Below are positions 1 to 6,769 of a DNA stretch of 10,450 bases, one piece after another; the stretch's first letter is position 1, and every line of letters begins with the position of its first letter. The notes beneath the pieces were generated by a model. That model was not told where the DNA came from and did no database searches. It saw nothing but the letters and a program-made list of their open reading frames with translations. The DNA comes from an uncultured Azospirillum sp. GTDB taxonomy: Bacteria > Pseudomonadota > Alphaproteobacteria > Azospirillales > Azospirillaceae. The stretch is taken from positions 1-10,450 of the forward strand of contig NZ_CAMLJP010000163.1 in assembly GCF_946480385.1 (NCBI RefSeq). The letters run 5' to 3'. The translations under genes and the position numbers were made by a program.

Positions 1-64
1 CCAGGTCACTCAGGCTCAAGAGACGCAAATCCAAAGCATAAGCTTGCATCGTCACACCACATCA

Positions 65-98
65 GAAACGCCCTGGCTCCCGCGAGCCGGGGCGTTTC
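65..98. terminator. Strong GC-rich hairpin, probable intrinsic terminator
   Basis: The left arm (65-73, GAAACGCCC) pairs perfectly with the right arm (90-98, GGGCGTTTC). A T-G wobble (74/89) and a second perfect 5-bp arm (75-79 with 84-88) follow, closing on a 4-base CCGC loop. That gives a stem of about 15 bp. The stem ends in GTTTC on either strand, but no long T-run follows, so the terminator call rests on stem strength and position. It would suit a gene ending just left of it (a TAA at 39-41 closes one plus-strand frame) or could act in both directions. If instead a minus-strand gene starts near 49, the hairpin would lie in its leader. Confidence 0.6.
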
Positions 99-153
99 GG
101 CGTTTGGGGCGCGCAATTCTGCATCGCTTCACCGGCTATTAATTTGTTTTTGG

Positions 154-170
154 TCAATTCGGTGAATTGA
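154..170. promoter_or_regulatory. Perfect 7-bp inverted repeat, possible operator
   Basis: TCAATTC (154-160) and GAATTGA (164-170) are exact reverse complements separated by GGT. The dyad lies in an AT-richer patch (about 137-171), 31 bases upstream of the ATG at 202, where a promoter or operator for that gene would be expected. No regulator is recognised for this motif. It could also fold as a short hairpin in a leader RNA. I could not assign -35 or -10 elements with confidence. Confidence 0.35.
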
Positions 171-201
171 ACCGCTGGACGGCGGCGGCGTGGGGACGAC
201 G

Positions 202-753
202 ATGGGCGATCCGGACGATCTTTTCGACATCTACCGCAAGGACCACGCCACGGCGGCCCTGACCGGCCCCGCGCTTGCGGCCGCCCTGTCTGACACCGTG
301 CGGCGCAGCTTCACCCTGATCGACGAACTGTGCGCCGACGTGACGCGCGCCCTGGCACAGGCCCGCTACACCACCAAGCTGGCGCAGTCGGTGACGGACC
401 GCTCCACCTATGTGCGGCTGGATCGCCGGTCGGAGGGCTTCCGCGATTATCTGAGAACCTGGAGCCAGCAGCGGGCCGAGAAGGGCAGCGGCGGCATGCA
501 TTGGGAAACGCAGATCCTGGTCACCGATCACCGGCGGACGACGAAGGAGATCGGACTGGGCATCGCCTTCGAATGGCCCGGTACGGACGGCCAGGGAGAA
601 GGGGAGGGCGGCCTCGCCTTCGTCGAATTCTGGCCGACCGGCGCCGGCGTCTCGCTGCCGTCCGATGCCCGTGGTTTCCAGCGGGCGCTCGTCGCCTGCA
701 TCATCAAGCTGGAGCAGGCCGGCGAACTGGCCAGCGTCAAGGGTCGCGGCTGA
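202..753 (+). CDS. Hypothetical protein, family not recognised
   Basis: The predicted protein is 183 residues, with no signal peptide and no membrane segment, so it is probably cytoplasmic. The first ~95 residues look helical and rich in Ala, Asp and Arg. Residues ~98-150 look like beta strands (WETQILVTDH, IGLGIAFEWP, LAFVEFWP) broken by a Gly/Glu loop. A short Ala/Leu-rich helix ends the protein. I recognise no family or catalytic motif. I chose ATG 202 because GGGGA (192-196) sits five bases ahead of it; an in-frame GTG at 190 would add four residues and lacks a good ribosome site. It is the only plus-strand gene seen and ends 3 bases from the stop codon of the convergent flgN-like gene. 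Codon use matches its neighbours, so it is a believable gene. Location beside flagellar genes is the only hint of role, and that is weak. Confidence 0.8.
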   Translation: MGDPDDLFDIYRKDHATAALTGPALAAALSDTVRRSFTLIDELCADVTRALAQARYTTKLAQSVTDRSTYVRLDRRSEGFRDYLRTWSQQRAEKGSGGMHWETQILVTDHRRTTKEIGLGIAFEWPGTDGQGEGEGGLAFVEFWPTGAGVSLPSDARGFQRALVACIIKLEQAGELASVKGRG

Positions 754-756
754 GCC

Positions 757-1275
757 TCAAAGACTGGCGTTCAGGCCGGACGCCGAGAGTTCCACCGGCC
801 GCCGCGCCTGTCCGTCGCGGGCATAGGTGCCGTCGCTGGATGCCTTCTCCAGCGCGGTCAGCAGGTTGCGGTTGATGGTCAGCACCGCCTTGCGCAAGGC
901 GACGAGGCCGGAGGCGTTGACGGTCACCGCCCGCTCCAGCCGGTCGATCCGCTCCAAGGTCATCGCGCGCAGATCGTCGGGCAGGCGGATGCCCTCGTCC
1001 CGCGCCCGCAGCACGGCACCCTCCAGCTGTTCGGCCATCGCCGCCTTGCGGTGGGCGAAGGCCTCCAGCCGGTCGAGCATGCCGGCGGCGATGCAGGCGG
1101 ACTCCTCCTCCAGAACCGCCGACAGCGCTTCCACCGCGTCGAGGAAGTCACGAACCAGAAGGGCGGTGGCGCCGTCATAGCCGGGATCGGGCGCGGCGGG
1201 ACCCTCGGCTGGTGCCTGCTCGGGCCGGCGCTCGGGGGCGAATTCGTGGATCAGGTCCTTGAGGGTGACGCTCAT
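757..1275 (-). CDS. flgN: FlgN-family flagellar export chaperone (probable)
   Basis: A 172-residue, mostly helical cytoplasmic protein. After a Pro/Glu/Ala-rich N-terminal tail (residues 1-33) comes a long helix (about 35-93) with the E-rich pattern LSAVLEEESACI and LDRLEAFAHRKAAMAEQLE. A second helix (about 103-147) ends NRNLLTALEKASSDGTYARDG. This layout (helical hairpin, an LE...K..L.E.LE core, then a C-terminal amphipathic helix) is typical of FlgN, a type III chaperone that binds the C-termini of FlgK and FlgL and delivers them to the export gate. Both clients are encoded in the same operon, which supports the call. The start ATG overlaps the flgJ stop by four bases (ATGA, 1272-1275), a translational-coupling arrangement. 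It is the last gene of the block. FlgN sequences diverge strongly, so a generic flagellar coiled-coil protein is the main alternative. Confidence 0.75.
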   Translation of the reverse strand: MSVTLKDLIHEFAPERRPEQAPAEGPAAPDPGYDGATALLVRDFLDAVEALSAVLEEESACIAAGMLDRLEAFAHRKAAMAEQLEGAVLRARDEGIRLPDDLRAMTLERIDRLERAVTVNASGLVALRKAVLTINRNLLTALEKASSDGTYARDGQARRPVELSASGLNASL

Positions 1276-1607
1276 GACCGCTGCTCCGCCCCGGCTGTTC
1301 CTTGCGCTGCGTAAAGCCGGGCGATCTCGTCATGCACCATCCTGCCGATGCCCAGCGTGCCGGATTCGGCGATGGCCTTGCCGTATTCCTGCAGCATCAT
1401 GCTGCGCCACGGCTTTTCCGCCGGACCGCCGCCGCCGAACAGCGGGCTTTCGCGCATGCCCGCGAACATGCTTTCCATCAGTTGCCCGACCAGCATCGCC
1501 TCGAACTCCTTTGCCGCCTTGTCGGCGGCGGCGGGAATGGGGACGGCCGGCGTCGAAGGAGCGGCTACAGCCGTGCTGCGGAGGGTCGTTGCGGCGATGT
1601 CCATCAT
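1272..1607 (-). CDS. flgJ: FlgJ-type rod-binding (rod cap) protein, single domain
   Basis: A 111-residue protein matching only the N-terminal rod-binding domain of FlgJ. After an Ala/Pro-rich leader (1-28) come the family hallmarks: KEFEAMLVGQLMESMF (residues 33-48), a glycine loop (GGGG, 58-61), then WRSMMLQEYGKAIAESGTLGIG (67-88) and a final helix. FlgJ sits at the tip of the growing rod in the periplasm and scaffolds rod assembly. The enterobacterial protein (about 313 residues) carries a C-terminal peptidoglycan hydrolase, which is absent here. Single-domain FlgJ is normal in Alphaproteobacteria, where a separate lytic enzyme makes the hole in the wall. Two ATGs stand in tandem (1607 and 1604); GAGAG lies just upstream. 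The gene starts 12 bases after the flgI stop and overlaps the next gene by four bases. Confidence 0.88.
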   Translation of the reverse strand: MMDIAATTLRSTAVAAPSTPAVPIPAAADKAAKEFEAMLVGQLMESMFAGMRESPLFGGGGPAEKPWRSMMLQEYGKAIAESGTLGIGRMVHDEIARLYAAQGTAGAEQRS

Positions 1608-1619
1608 CGTCTCTCGCGA

Positions 1620-2804
1620 TCAAATGATTTCCAGATCGGCGTGCAGGGCGCCGGCGGCCTTGATGGCTTGGAGGATGGCCACCATGTCGCGCGGCCCCAC
1701 CCCCAGCGCGTTCAGCCCGTTGACCAGCTGCTGCAGGCTGACATTGCCGCCGACGGTCACGAACTGGCGGCCGTTGCCCTCCTGAACCTGCACGTCGGTG
1801 CGCGGCACCACGACGGTGGAGCCGTTGCTGAAGGGCTGCGGCTGCGACACCTGCGGCGTTTCCACCACGCGGACGGTCAGGTTGCCCTGGGTGATGGCGA
1901 CGCGGCTGACCCGCACATCGTCGCCGATGACGATGGTGCCGCTGCGTTCGTCCACCACCACGCGGGCGATGGCGTCGGGGCGGACCGGCAGCTGTTCGAT
2001 CTCGCCGATCAGGCGGGAGACGTTGCCGACATAGGAGCCGGTGATCCGCACATCGACGGTGGTCAGATCGACCACCCGCGCATTCCCGGCGCCGAGCCGG
2101 CCGTTCACCGCATCGGCGATGCGGATCGCCGTGGTGAAGTCCGGGTTGCGCAGGGCCATCCGCACCTGTCCGACATCGTTCAGGGCGAATTTCAGCTCGC
2201 GCTCCACCGTGGCGCCGTTGGCGATGCGGGCGGTGGTCGGCACGCCCTTGGTCACCGTCGCCGCGGCGCCGCCGGCGGTGAAGCCGCTGACCGACAGCGG
2301 CCCCTGGGCCACCGCATAGGCCTCGCCATCGGCACCCAGCAGCGGCGTCACCACCAGCGTGCCGCCCAGCAGGCTGGTGGCGTCGCCCAGCGCCGACACC
2401 GTCACGTCGACCGTGGTGCCCTGGCGTGGGAAGGGCGGCAGGCTGGCGGTCACCATCACCGCCGCGGCGTTGCGGGTGCGCAGGGTCTCGCCGCGGGTGT
2501 TGATGCCCAGCCGCTCCATCATCCCCTTCAGGCTCTGTTCGGTGAAGGGAGTGTTGATCAGCCGGTCGCCGGTGCCGTTCAGCCCGACCACCAGACCGTA
2601 GCCGACCAGCTGGTTGCGACGGACCCCGTCGAAGGTGACCAGATCCTTCACCCGCGTCTGCGCCGCCGCCGGGGCCGGAGCCACCGACAGCATGCCGAGC
2701 ACCAGCAGCACCCCACCGGCCAGCGCCGCGGCGCGGCTGAAAACAGCACGGCGGAAAGCGGGCCGGAGCCGGCGCGGAACGGGGGGCTGGATGCCGGGGC
2801 TCAT
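1620..2804 (-). CDS. flgI: Flagellar P-ring protein FlgI
   Basis: A 394-residue precursor. Residues 1-48 form a signal peptide: an unusually long basic stretch (RRLRPAFRR), a hydrophobic core (AAALAGGVLLVLGMLSVA), and a likely cut in APAAA/QT. The mature protein opens with RVKDLVTFDGVRRNQLVGYG and LVVGLNGTGD, the classic FlgI start. It continues through SALGDATSLLGGTLVVTPL and ends NALGVGPRDMVAILQAIKAAG...DLEII, the conserved FlgI tail. FlgI monomers form the P ring around the rod in the peptidoglycan layer, acting as a bushing. I see no cysteine anywhere in the protein, so the disulfide that stabilises E. coli FlgI cannot form. The gene starts 11 bases after flgL. Its upstream bases give only a weak ribosome site, so coupling to flgL translation is likely. 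The usual partner flgH is not in the window. Confidence 0.97.
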   Translation of the reverse strand: MSPGIQPPVPRRLRPAFRRAVFSRAAALAGGVLLVLGMLSVAPAPAAAQTRVKDLVTFDGVRRNQLVGYGLVVGLNGTGDRLINTPFTEQSLKGMMERLGINTRGETLRTRNAAAVMVTASLPPFPRQGTTVDVTVSALGDATSLLGGTLVVTPLLGADGEAYAVAQGPLSVSGFTAGGAAATVTKGVPTTARIANGATVERELKFALNDVGQVRMALRNPDFTTAIRIADAVNGRLGAGNARVVDLTTVDVRITGSYVGNVSRLIGEIEQLPVRPDAIARVVVDERSGTIVIGDDVRVSRVAITQGNLTVRVVETPQVSQPQPFSNGSTVVVPRTDVQVQEGNGRQFVTVGGNVSLQQLVNGLNALGVGPRDMVAILQAIKAAGALHADLEII

Positions 2805-2815
2805 GGTGATGCGGC

Positions 2816-3919
2816 CTAGAGGTAGTTGGTCAGGTGCAGCTTGGCGATGCGCGCGGTGGCGCTGGAGGTGGCGTCGATCTGCGCCTCCAGCTGGGTGATC
2901 CGCGTGCTCGCCTCGTAGGGATCGACGCCTTCCAGATTGTCGATCTGCAGGCTGAGGATCGCCTTCTGCGTCTTGTGCTGCTCGGCCAGGGTGGCGACCT
3001 GGGCGCGCTGGATGCCGAGCTGCGCCGTCGCCTCCCGCAGCTTGCCGAGGCCGCCCGACAGCTTGTCCACCGCCGTCTTGATGTAATCGGGATAGGCATC
3101 GACATCCATCCTGGAGGTGTCGACCGCCGCCAGCATGTAGATGCCTTCCAGCATCTCCCGCATCATCGGGTCGTTGGCCTGCACGCCATAGGGGATGCTG
3201 GTGGACTCCGCCGGCCGGCCGCTGACGCGCGGCGACGCGGCACCGCCCGGCTGCTGCGCCGTGGTGCCGGTGTAGAGGCCGCCTTCGAAGGTGTCGGTCA
3301 GCGGGGCAGGGGCAGGCGTCGCCGGATCGCGCACGGCGAACAGATCGTCCAGCCGGGCGATCACCGCCGTGGTTTCCGCCGCCGTGGTCGGCATCGCCAT
3401 GCCGCCGGTGGCGGACTGGATGGCGTCCTGAATGATCTGCATCGGCGAGCGCAGGCCCGACTTGTCGCCGTCGACATTGCGCATCGGCGGCTGGTCCAGC
3501 GCCGTGCCGGCGAACAGATAACTGTTGCCGGACGACGCGTTCAGCAGCCCGACCACCTGGTCCAGCACGCCGCGCGCGCGGATCTGCAACGACGTCCCGG
3601 TCGGCGACTGCTGCCCCAGCCCGGTGGAGGCGGCGGCCAGCAGGTCGGTGCCCGACGCGATGATGCTGGTCATCGCGCTGTCCATCGTCTTCATCCGCCC
3701 GTCGAGCAGGTCGGTGGTCTTCACATACTCGTCGGTGCGGTCGAACAGGTTGCGCAGCGCGATGTCGCGGCCGGTGCTGGCGCCGATGGTCGCCGCGACG
3801 TCGGCATGGAGGCCGGTCGACACCTCCTCGTTCGCGCGGGTCAGCTCCATCTGCTGCCGGGTCATGGTGCTTTGCAGCTTCCGGCTCATCCCCAGCGTGG
3901 ACAGGGCATTGTACAGCAT
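2816..3919 (-). CDS. flgL: Flagellar hook-filament junction protein FlgL (HAP3)
   Basis: A 367-residue secreted axial protein with no signal peptide, as expected for type III export. The N-terminal coiled-coil zone (residues 1-130) has the flagellin/FlgL pattern, including EEVSTGLHAD and RNLFDRTDEYV. GNSYLFAGTALD (131-142) is the diagnostic FlgL motif. The C-terminal helix (about 329-367) reads LEGVDPYEASTRITQLEAQ and ends LHLTNYL, close to other FlgL tails. The middle (roughly 180-260) is a low-complexity, Pro/Thr/Gly-rich variable domain, which accounts for it being longer than the 317-residue E. coli protein. FlgL sits between FlgK and the filament and seeds flagellin assembly. The start lies 4 bases after the flgK stop; the ribosome site AAGGGG overlaps the end of flgK, so the two are probably translated together. 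Confidence 0.95.
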   Translation of the reverse strand: MLYNALSTLGMSRKLQSTMTRQQMELTRANEEVSTGLHADVAATIGASTGRDIALRNLFDRTDEYVKTTDLLDGRMKTMDSAMTSIIASGTDLLAAASTGLGQQSPTGTSLQIRARGVLDQVVGLLNASSGNSYLFAGTALDQPPMRNVDGDKSGLRSPMQIIQDAIQSATGGMAMPTTAAETTAVIARLDDLFAVRDPATPAPAPLTDTFEGGLYTGTTAQQPGGAASPRVSGRPAESTSIPYGVQANDPMMREMLEGIYMLAAVDTSRMDVDAYPDYIKTAVDKLSGGLGKLREATAQLGIQRAQVATLAEQHKTQKAILSLQIDNLEGVDPYEASTRITQLEAQIDATSSATARIAKLHLTNYL

Positions 3920-3923
3920 CGGC

Positions 3924-5321
3924 TTACCCCTTGATCTGCAACAGGATGTCGATCATGCGGCCGGCGACCTGCACCACCTGGGCGCTGGCGCCATAGCTCT
4001 GCTCGATCAGCAGCAGCTTCTGCATCTCGTCGTCGATGTTGACGCCGTCGCGGTTGATGCGCGCGGTCTCCAGCGTGTCGGCGCTGATCTTGCGCGCGTT
4101 CATCTCCGACTCAGCGCCGGTGCGGTAGCCCTGCTGGGCCGACACCATGGCGGTGGCATAGCTGCCGAGCGTCGCGTTGGCCGGCATGTCGGTGGCGGCG
4201 AAGCTGCGGGTGTCGGTGAAGACGGTCAGGAATTTGTCGATCTGCGTCTGGTCGCCGGGCTCCAGCGGAGCCGCCGCCTGCACGCCGCTCTGCATCCGCC
4301 AGCTTTCCGTCCGCACCACGTCGTTGACGGCGATGCGCGAGGCCAGACCGGCGGTGGCGCCATAGGCCGCGCCGGCGTCGGTGAACAGGCCGGGTTGGGT
4401 CGGATCGGCCTCCGCCCCCTGGAAGGCCTGGACGATGCCGGCCGCCAGCTCGTCCAGCTGCGCCATCGCGCGGGGCATGTCCTGCTTGATGGTCTGGACA
4501 TAGCCCATGATGCGGCCACTCTGGATCTCGCTGTCCGGCTTGGCCGACAGGGAGATGCCATTCGCCATCACCTCGTCGCCCAGCAGCGTCAGCGGCTGTT
4601 CGCCGGGCGCCAGCGGGTGGTCGAGCAGGGTCTGGCCGTTGCGGGTCATCACCACCGTCTGGCCGTCCTCGCGGCTGTAGGTGCGGATACCGATCTCCTG
4701 CGAGACCTGATCGAGCAGGCGGTCGCGCTCGTCGCGCAGGTCACCGGCATCGCCGCCGCGTGTCTCCAGCGTCGCGATCTTGCCGTTCAGCTCGCTGATG
4801 CGCTGAAGCGAGGTGTTGACCGCATCGACGGAGGTCTGCAGCCGGCCCCGGGCATCCTCCTGCACGGTCTGCGCCGCCTCGGCGGCGCGGTTCAGCCCGC
4901 CGGCCAGCGCCGCCGCCTGCGACACCACGGCGTTGCGGGCCGCGTCGTCGTTGGGCATGTCGTGCAGGCGGGAGAAGGCCTGCTGCAGCTTCGACAGCTG
5001 GGTGGAGACCGATTTCTCGTCCTGCGGCTGCCCCAGCACCAGCGCATAGTCGGCCAGCGCCGAGGCGCGCGCCTCCTGCCCGCTGTAGCGGCTGGTTTCG
5101 AACCGCGCGTCGCGGATCAGCAACTCGTCCACCTTGCGGGCGACGGCGTCCACCCGCACCCCTGCCCCCCGGCCGGCGGTGGTGACCGCCGACAGGTCGA
5201 GGTCCCGGCGCACATAGCCGGCGGTGGTGGCGTTGGCGAGGTTGTGGGACACCATCGCCGCCTGCTGCTGCGTCGTGCGCAGGCCGGACAGGGCGGAGGT
5301 GAGGGCGAGTTGGACGCTCAT
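3924..5321 (-). CDS. flgK: Flagellar hook-associated protein FlgK (HAP1)
   Basis: A 465-residue axial protein, shorter than the 547 residues of E. coli FlgK; the difference lies in the exposed central domains. The N-terminus has the axial-protein motif SALSGLRTTQQQAAMVSHNLAN followed by ATTAGYVRR, a variant of the usual ANxxTxGYxR. The conserved LRDERDRLLDQVSQ lies at residues 195-208, then the NGQTLLDH zone. The C-terminus has the hallmark NRDGVNIDDEMQKLLLIEQSYGASAQVVQ helix and ends MIDILLQIKG. FlgK caps the hook and, with FlgL, forms the junction to the filament. It is exported by the flagellar type III system, probably with the FlgN-like chaperone encoded at the operon end. A GGAG lies about eight bases ahead of the start. 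It follows flgE by 25 bases. Confidence 0.96.
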   Translation of the reverse strand: MSVQLALTSALSGLRTTQQQAAMVSHNLANATTAGYVRRDLDLSAVTTAGRGAGVRVDAVARKVDELLIRDARFETSRYSGQEARASALADYALVLGQPQDEKSVSTQLSKLQQAFSRLHDMPNDDAARNAVVSQAAALAGGLNRAAEAAQTVQEDARGRLQTSVDAVNTSLQRISELNGKIATLETRGGDAGDLRDERDRLLDQVSQEIGIRTYSREDGQTVVMTRNGQTLLDHPLAPGEQPLTLLGDEVMANGISLSAKPDSEIQSGRIMGYVQTIKQDMPRAMAQLDELAAGIVQAFQGAEADPTQPGLFTDAGAAYGATAGLASRIAVNDVVRTESWRMQSGVQAAAPLEPGDQTQIDKFLTVFTDTRSFAATDMPANATLGSYATAMVSAQQGYRTGAESEMNARKISADTLETARINRDGVNIDDEMQKLLLIEQSYGASAQVVQVAGRMIDILLQIKG

Positions 5322-5346
5322 GGCCGGGGCTCCGTCTGTGCCGGGA

Positions 5347-6591
5347 TCAACGCTTCAGGCGGGTGGTCTCTTCGACCAGCTCGTCGGTGGTGCGCACCAG
5401 GGTGGCGTTCGACGAATAGGCGCGCTGCGTCTCGATCAGCGAGACAAGTTCGGTTGCGATGTCGACGTTCGACTGCTCCAGCGCGCTGCCGACGACGGTG
5501 CCGGCGCTGCCCTGCTTGCCGGCGCCCAGCGTCAGGGTCCCGGTCTCCGCCCCCAGCGTGTAGGTGTTTCCGTCCTGGGCGACCAGACCGTCGGGATTGG
5601 TGACGGTGGCGATCGGGATCTGGTACAGCGCCTGACGGGCGCCGTTGTCGTACATCACCCACAGCTTGCCGCTGTCGTCGATGTCGACCGAGGTGACCTG
5701 ACCGACCTTGGCGCCGTCGCCGGTGACGGTCGGCACGTAATCGCCGTTCAGCTGCGTGAGGTTGCCGAGCGACAGCGTGAAGCTGTCGGCCGTCGGCGTC
5801 GCCGGCGAGGTGAAGGTGAGGCCCGGCATCGGATCGAGCGGCAGGCCGCCGGCATCCACCGGCTTCCCGGCATAGGGGCCGGTGGCGGCGAAGGTCAGCG
5901 TCACCGGCGCGCCGCCGACGGTGTATCCGGCCGGCCCGGTGGCGGTCAGCGTCCACTCGTTGGGGGTGGCGGTCTTGGTCCAGGTCAGCGACAGGTCCAG
6001 CGGATTGCCCAGCCCGTCATAGAAGGTCGGGCTGCTGGTGAAGCTGTCGCCGGCGGCGGCCTGGGCCGGCAGGTTGCCGGAGAAATCCATCGTCGTCGTC
6101 TTGGAACCGCCATAGACGAGATTGCCGATGTTGACCGACTGCAGATCGTCGAAGCGGGACTTGCTGACGTTCGGCATGCTGCCGTCGGGGTTCAGCTTCC
6201 AGGCTTCCAGATACTGGCCGGCGCTGTTGCGCAGAAAGCCGGTATCGTCGGGCAGGAAGCTGCCGGCCCGGGTCAGCGAATATTCCGGCGTGCCCGACAC
6301 CTTGTTGCCGACGACGAAGAAGCCGTTGCCGCTGATCGCCATGTCGGTGGCGGAGCTGGTGCCCATGATCGTGCCGTCCTGCTGCACCTGATAATGGGTG
6401 GCGGACTGCACGCCGCTGGCGGTGTAGGTGCTGCGGCTGCCGGGCGCGGTGACCAGGGTCGAGAAATCCACGGTGGCCCGCTTGTAGCCGACCGTCTGCG
6501 AATTGCTGATGTTGTCCGAAATGGCGGCAAGGCGCGAGCTTTGCGCGGACATGCCGCTGACACCGGACCGCATGGCGCTGTACAGGCTCAT
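5347..6591 (-). CDS. flgE: Flagellar hook protein FlgE
   Basis: A 414-residue axial protein (E. coli FlgE is 402). The N-terminus MSLYSAMRSGVSGMSAQSSR and LAAISDNISNSQTVGYKR is the standard rod/hook helix and GYK motif. TDMAISGNGFFVV (residues 82-94) is the conserved FlgE/FlgG core. AGSFLPDDTGFLRNSAGQYL and the D1/D2 beta-rich middle follow. The C-terminal helix (374-414) reads SNVDIATELVSLIETQRAYSSN and ends TTRLKR. It polymerises into the hook, the flexible joint between rod and filament. AGAGGA stands eight bases ahead of the ATG. It is the first gene of the flgE-K-L-I-J-N block and has the longest upstream region, with a perfect TTAA-N7-TTAA site about 100 bases upstream. Whether this is the polar or a lateral hook cannot be told from the sequence alone. 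Confidence 0.97.
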   Translation of the reverse strand: MSLYSAMRSGVSGMSAQSSRLAAISDNISNSQTVGYKRATVDFSTLVTAPGSRSTYTASGVQSATHYQVQQDGTIMGTSSATDMAISGNGFFVVGNKVSGTPEYSLTRAGSFLPDDTGFLRNSAGQYLEAWKLNPDGSMPNVSKSRFDDLQSVNIGNLVYGGSKTTTMDFSGNLPAQAAAGDSFTSSPTFYDGLGNPLDLSLTWTKTATPNEWTLTATGPAGYTVGGAPVTLTFAATGPYAGKPVDAGGLPLDPMPGLTFTSPATPTADSFTLSLGNLTQLNGDYVPTVTGDGAKVGQVTSVDIDDSGKLWVMYDNGARQALYQIPIATVTNPDGLVAQDGNTYTLGAETGTLTLGAGKQGSAGTVVGSALEQSNVDIATELVSLIETQRAYSSNATLVRTTDELVEETTRLKR

Positions 6592-6686
6592 CCTTGGAAT
6601 CCTCTGGTCAACCGTCGAACGGATGGGGGTTGTGCGTTCCGGGATTCTCCGCGGATGACTGGCGGAGTTAACGGTAGCGAAGGGGT

Positions 6687-6703
6687 TTTAAAGGGGCTTT
6701 AAA
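6687..6703 (-). promoter_or_regulatory. Putative CtrA box upstream of flgE
   Basis: On the minus strand the site reads TTTAAAG-CCC-CTTTAAA, a perfect dyad containing TTAA-N7-TTAA (6688-6702), the consensus recognised by the alphaproteobacterial response regulator CtrA. It lies 97-111 bases ahead of the flgE start. Eight bases further on, GCTACCGT (6678 to 6671) partly resembles the alphaproteobacterial housekeeping -10 (GCTANAWC), so the box could overlap the -35 region, as at many CtrA-activated promoters. Two further TTAA half sites flank it (6668 and 6724). The motif match is seen directly; binding, direction of control and the transcription start are inferred. A near copy stands before motA. 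Confidence 0.55.
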
Positions 6704-6769
6704 GGAAAAGCTGAGGGGTTTTGTTAAAATGTGTGAGGGTTTTATTTGGTTAGGTGTTGGCTGACGATG

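Noticed and set aside
139..153. CtrA box before the orphan gene (TTAA at 139)
   Set aside because: Seven bases further on the sequence is TTGG, not TTAA, so only a half site is present.
1302..2819. Long plus-strand open frame (505 codons) opposite flgJ/flgI
   Set aside because: It is antisense to unmistakable flgI. The product is rich in His/Arg/Gly/Ala with no domain, as expected for the shadow of a GC-rich gene.
3525..5603. Plus-strand open frame of 692 codons opposite flgL/flgK/flgE
   Set aside because: It spans the ends of three real genes on the other strand, and its composition (Arg, Gly, Val, His, Gln) has no family pattern.
6592..6700. Sigma-28 promoter (TAAA-N15-GCCGATAA) before flgE
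   Set aside because: TAAA is present, but the expected -10 position reads TTCGCTAC, matching only half the consensus. The TTAA-N7-TTAA reading explains the bases better.
5224..6702. Plus-strand open frame of 492 codons opposite flgE
   Set aside because: It is a shadow of flgE, with no ribosome site and no recognisable motif.
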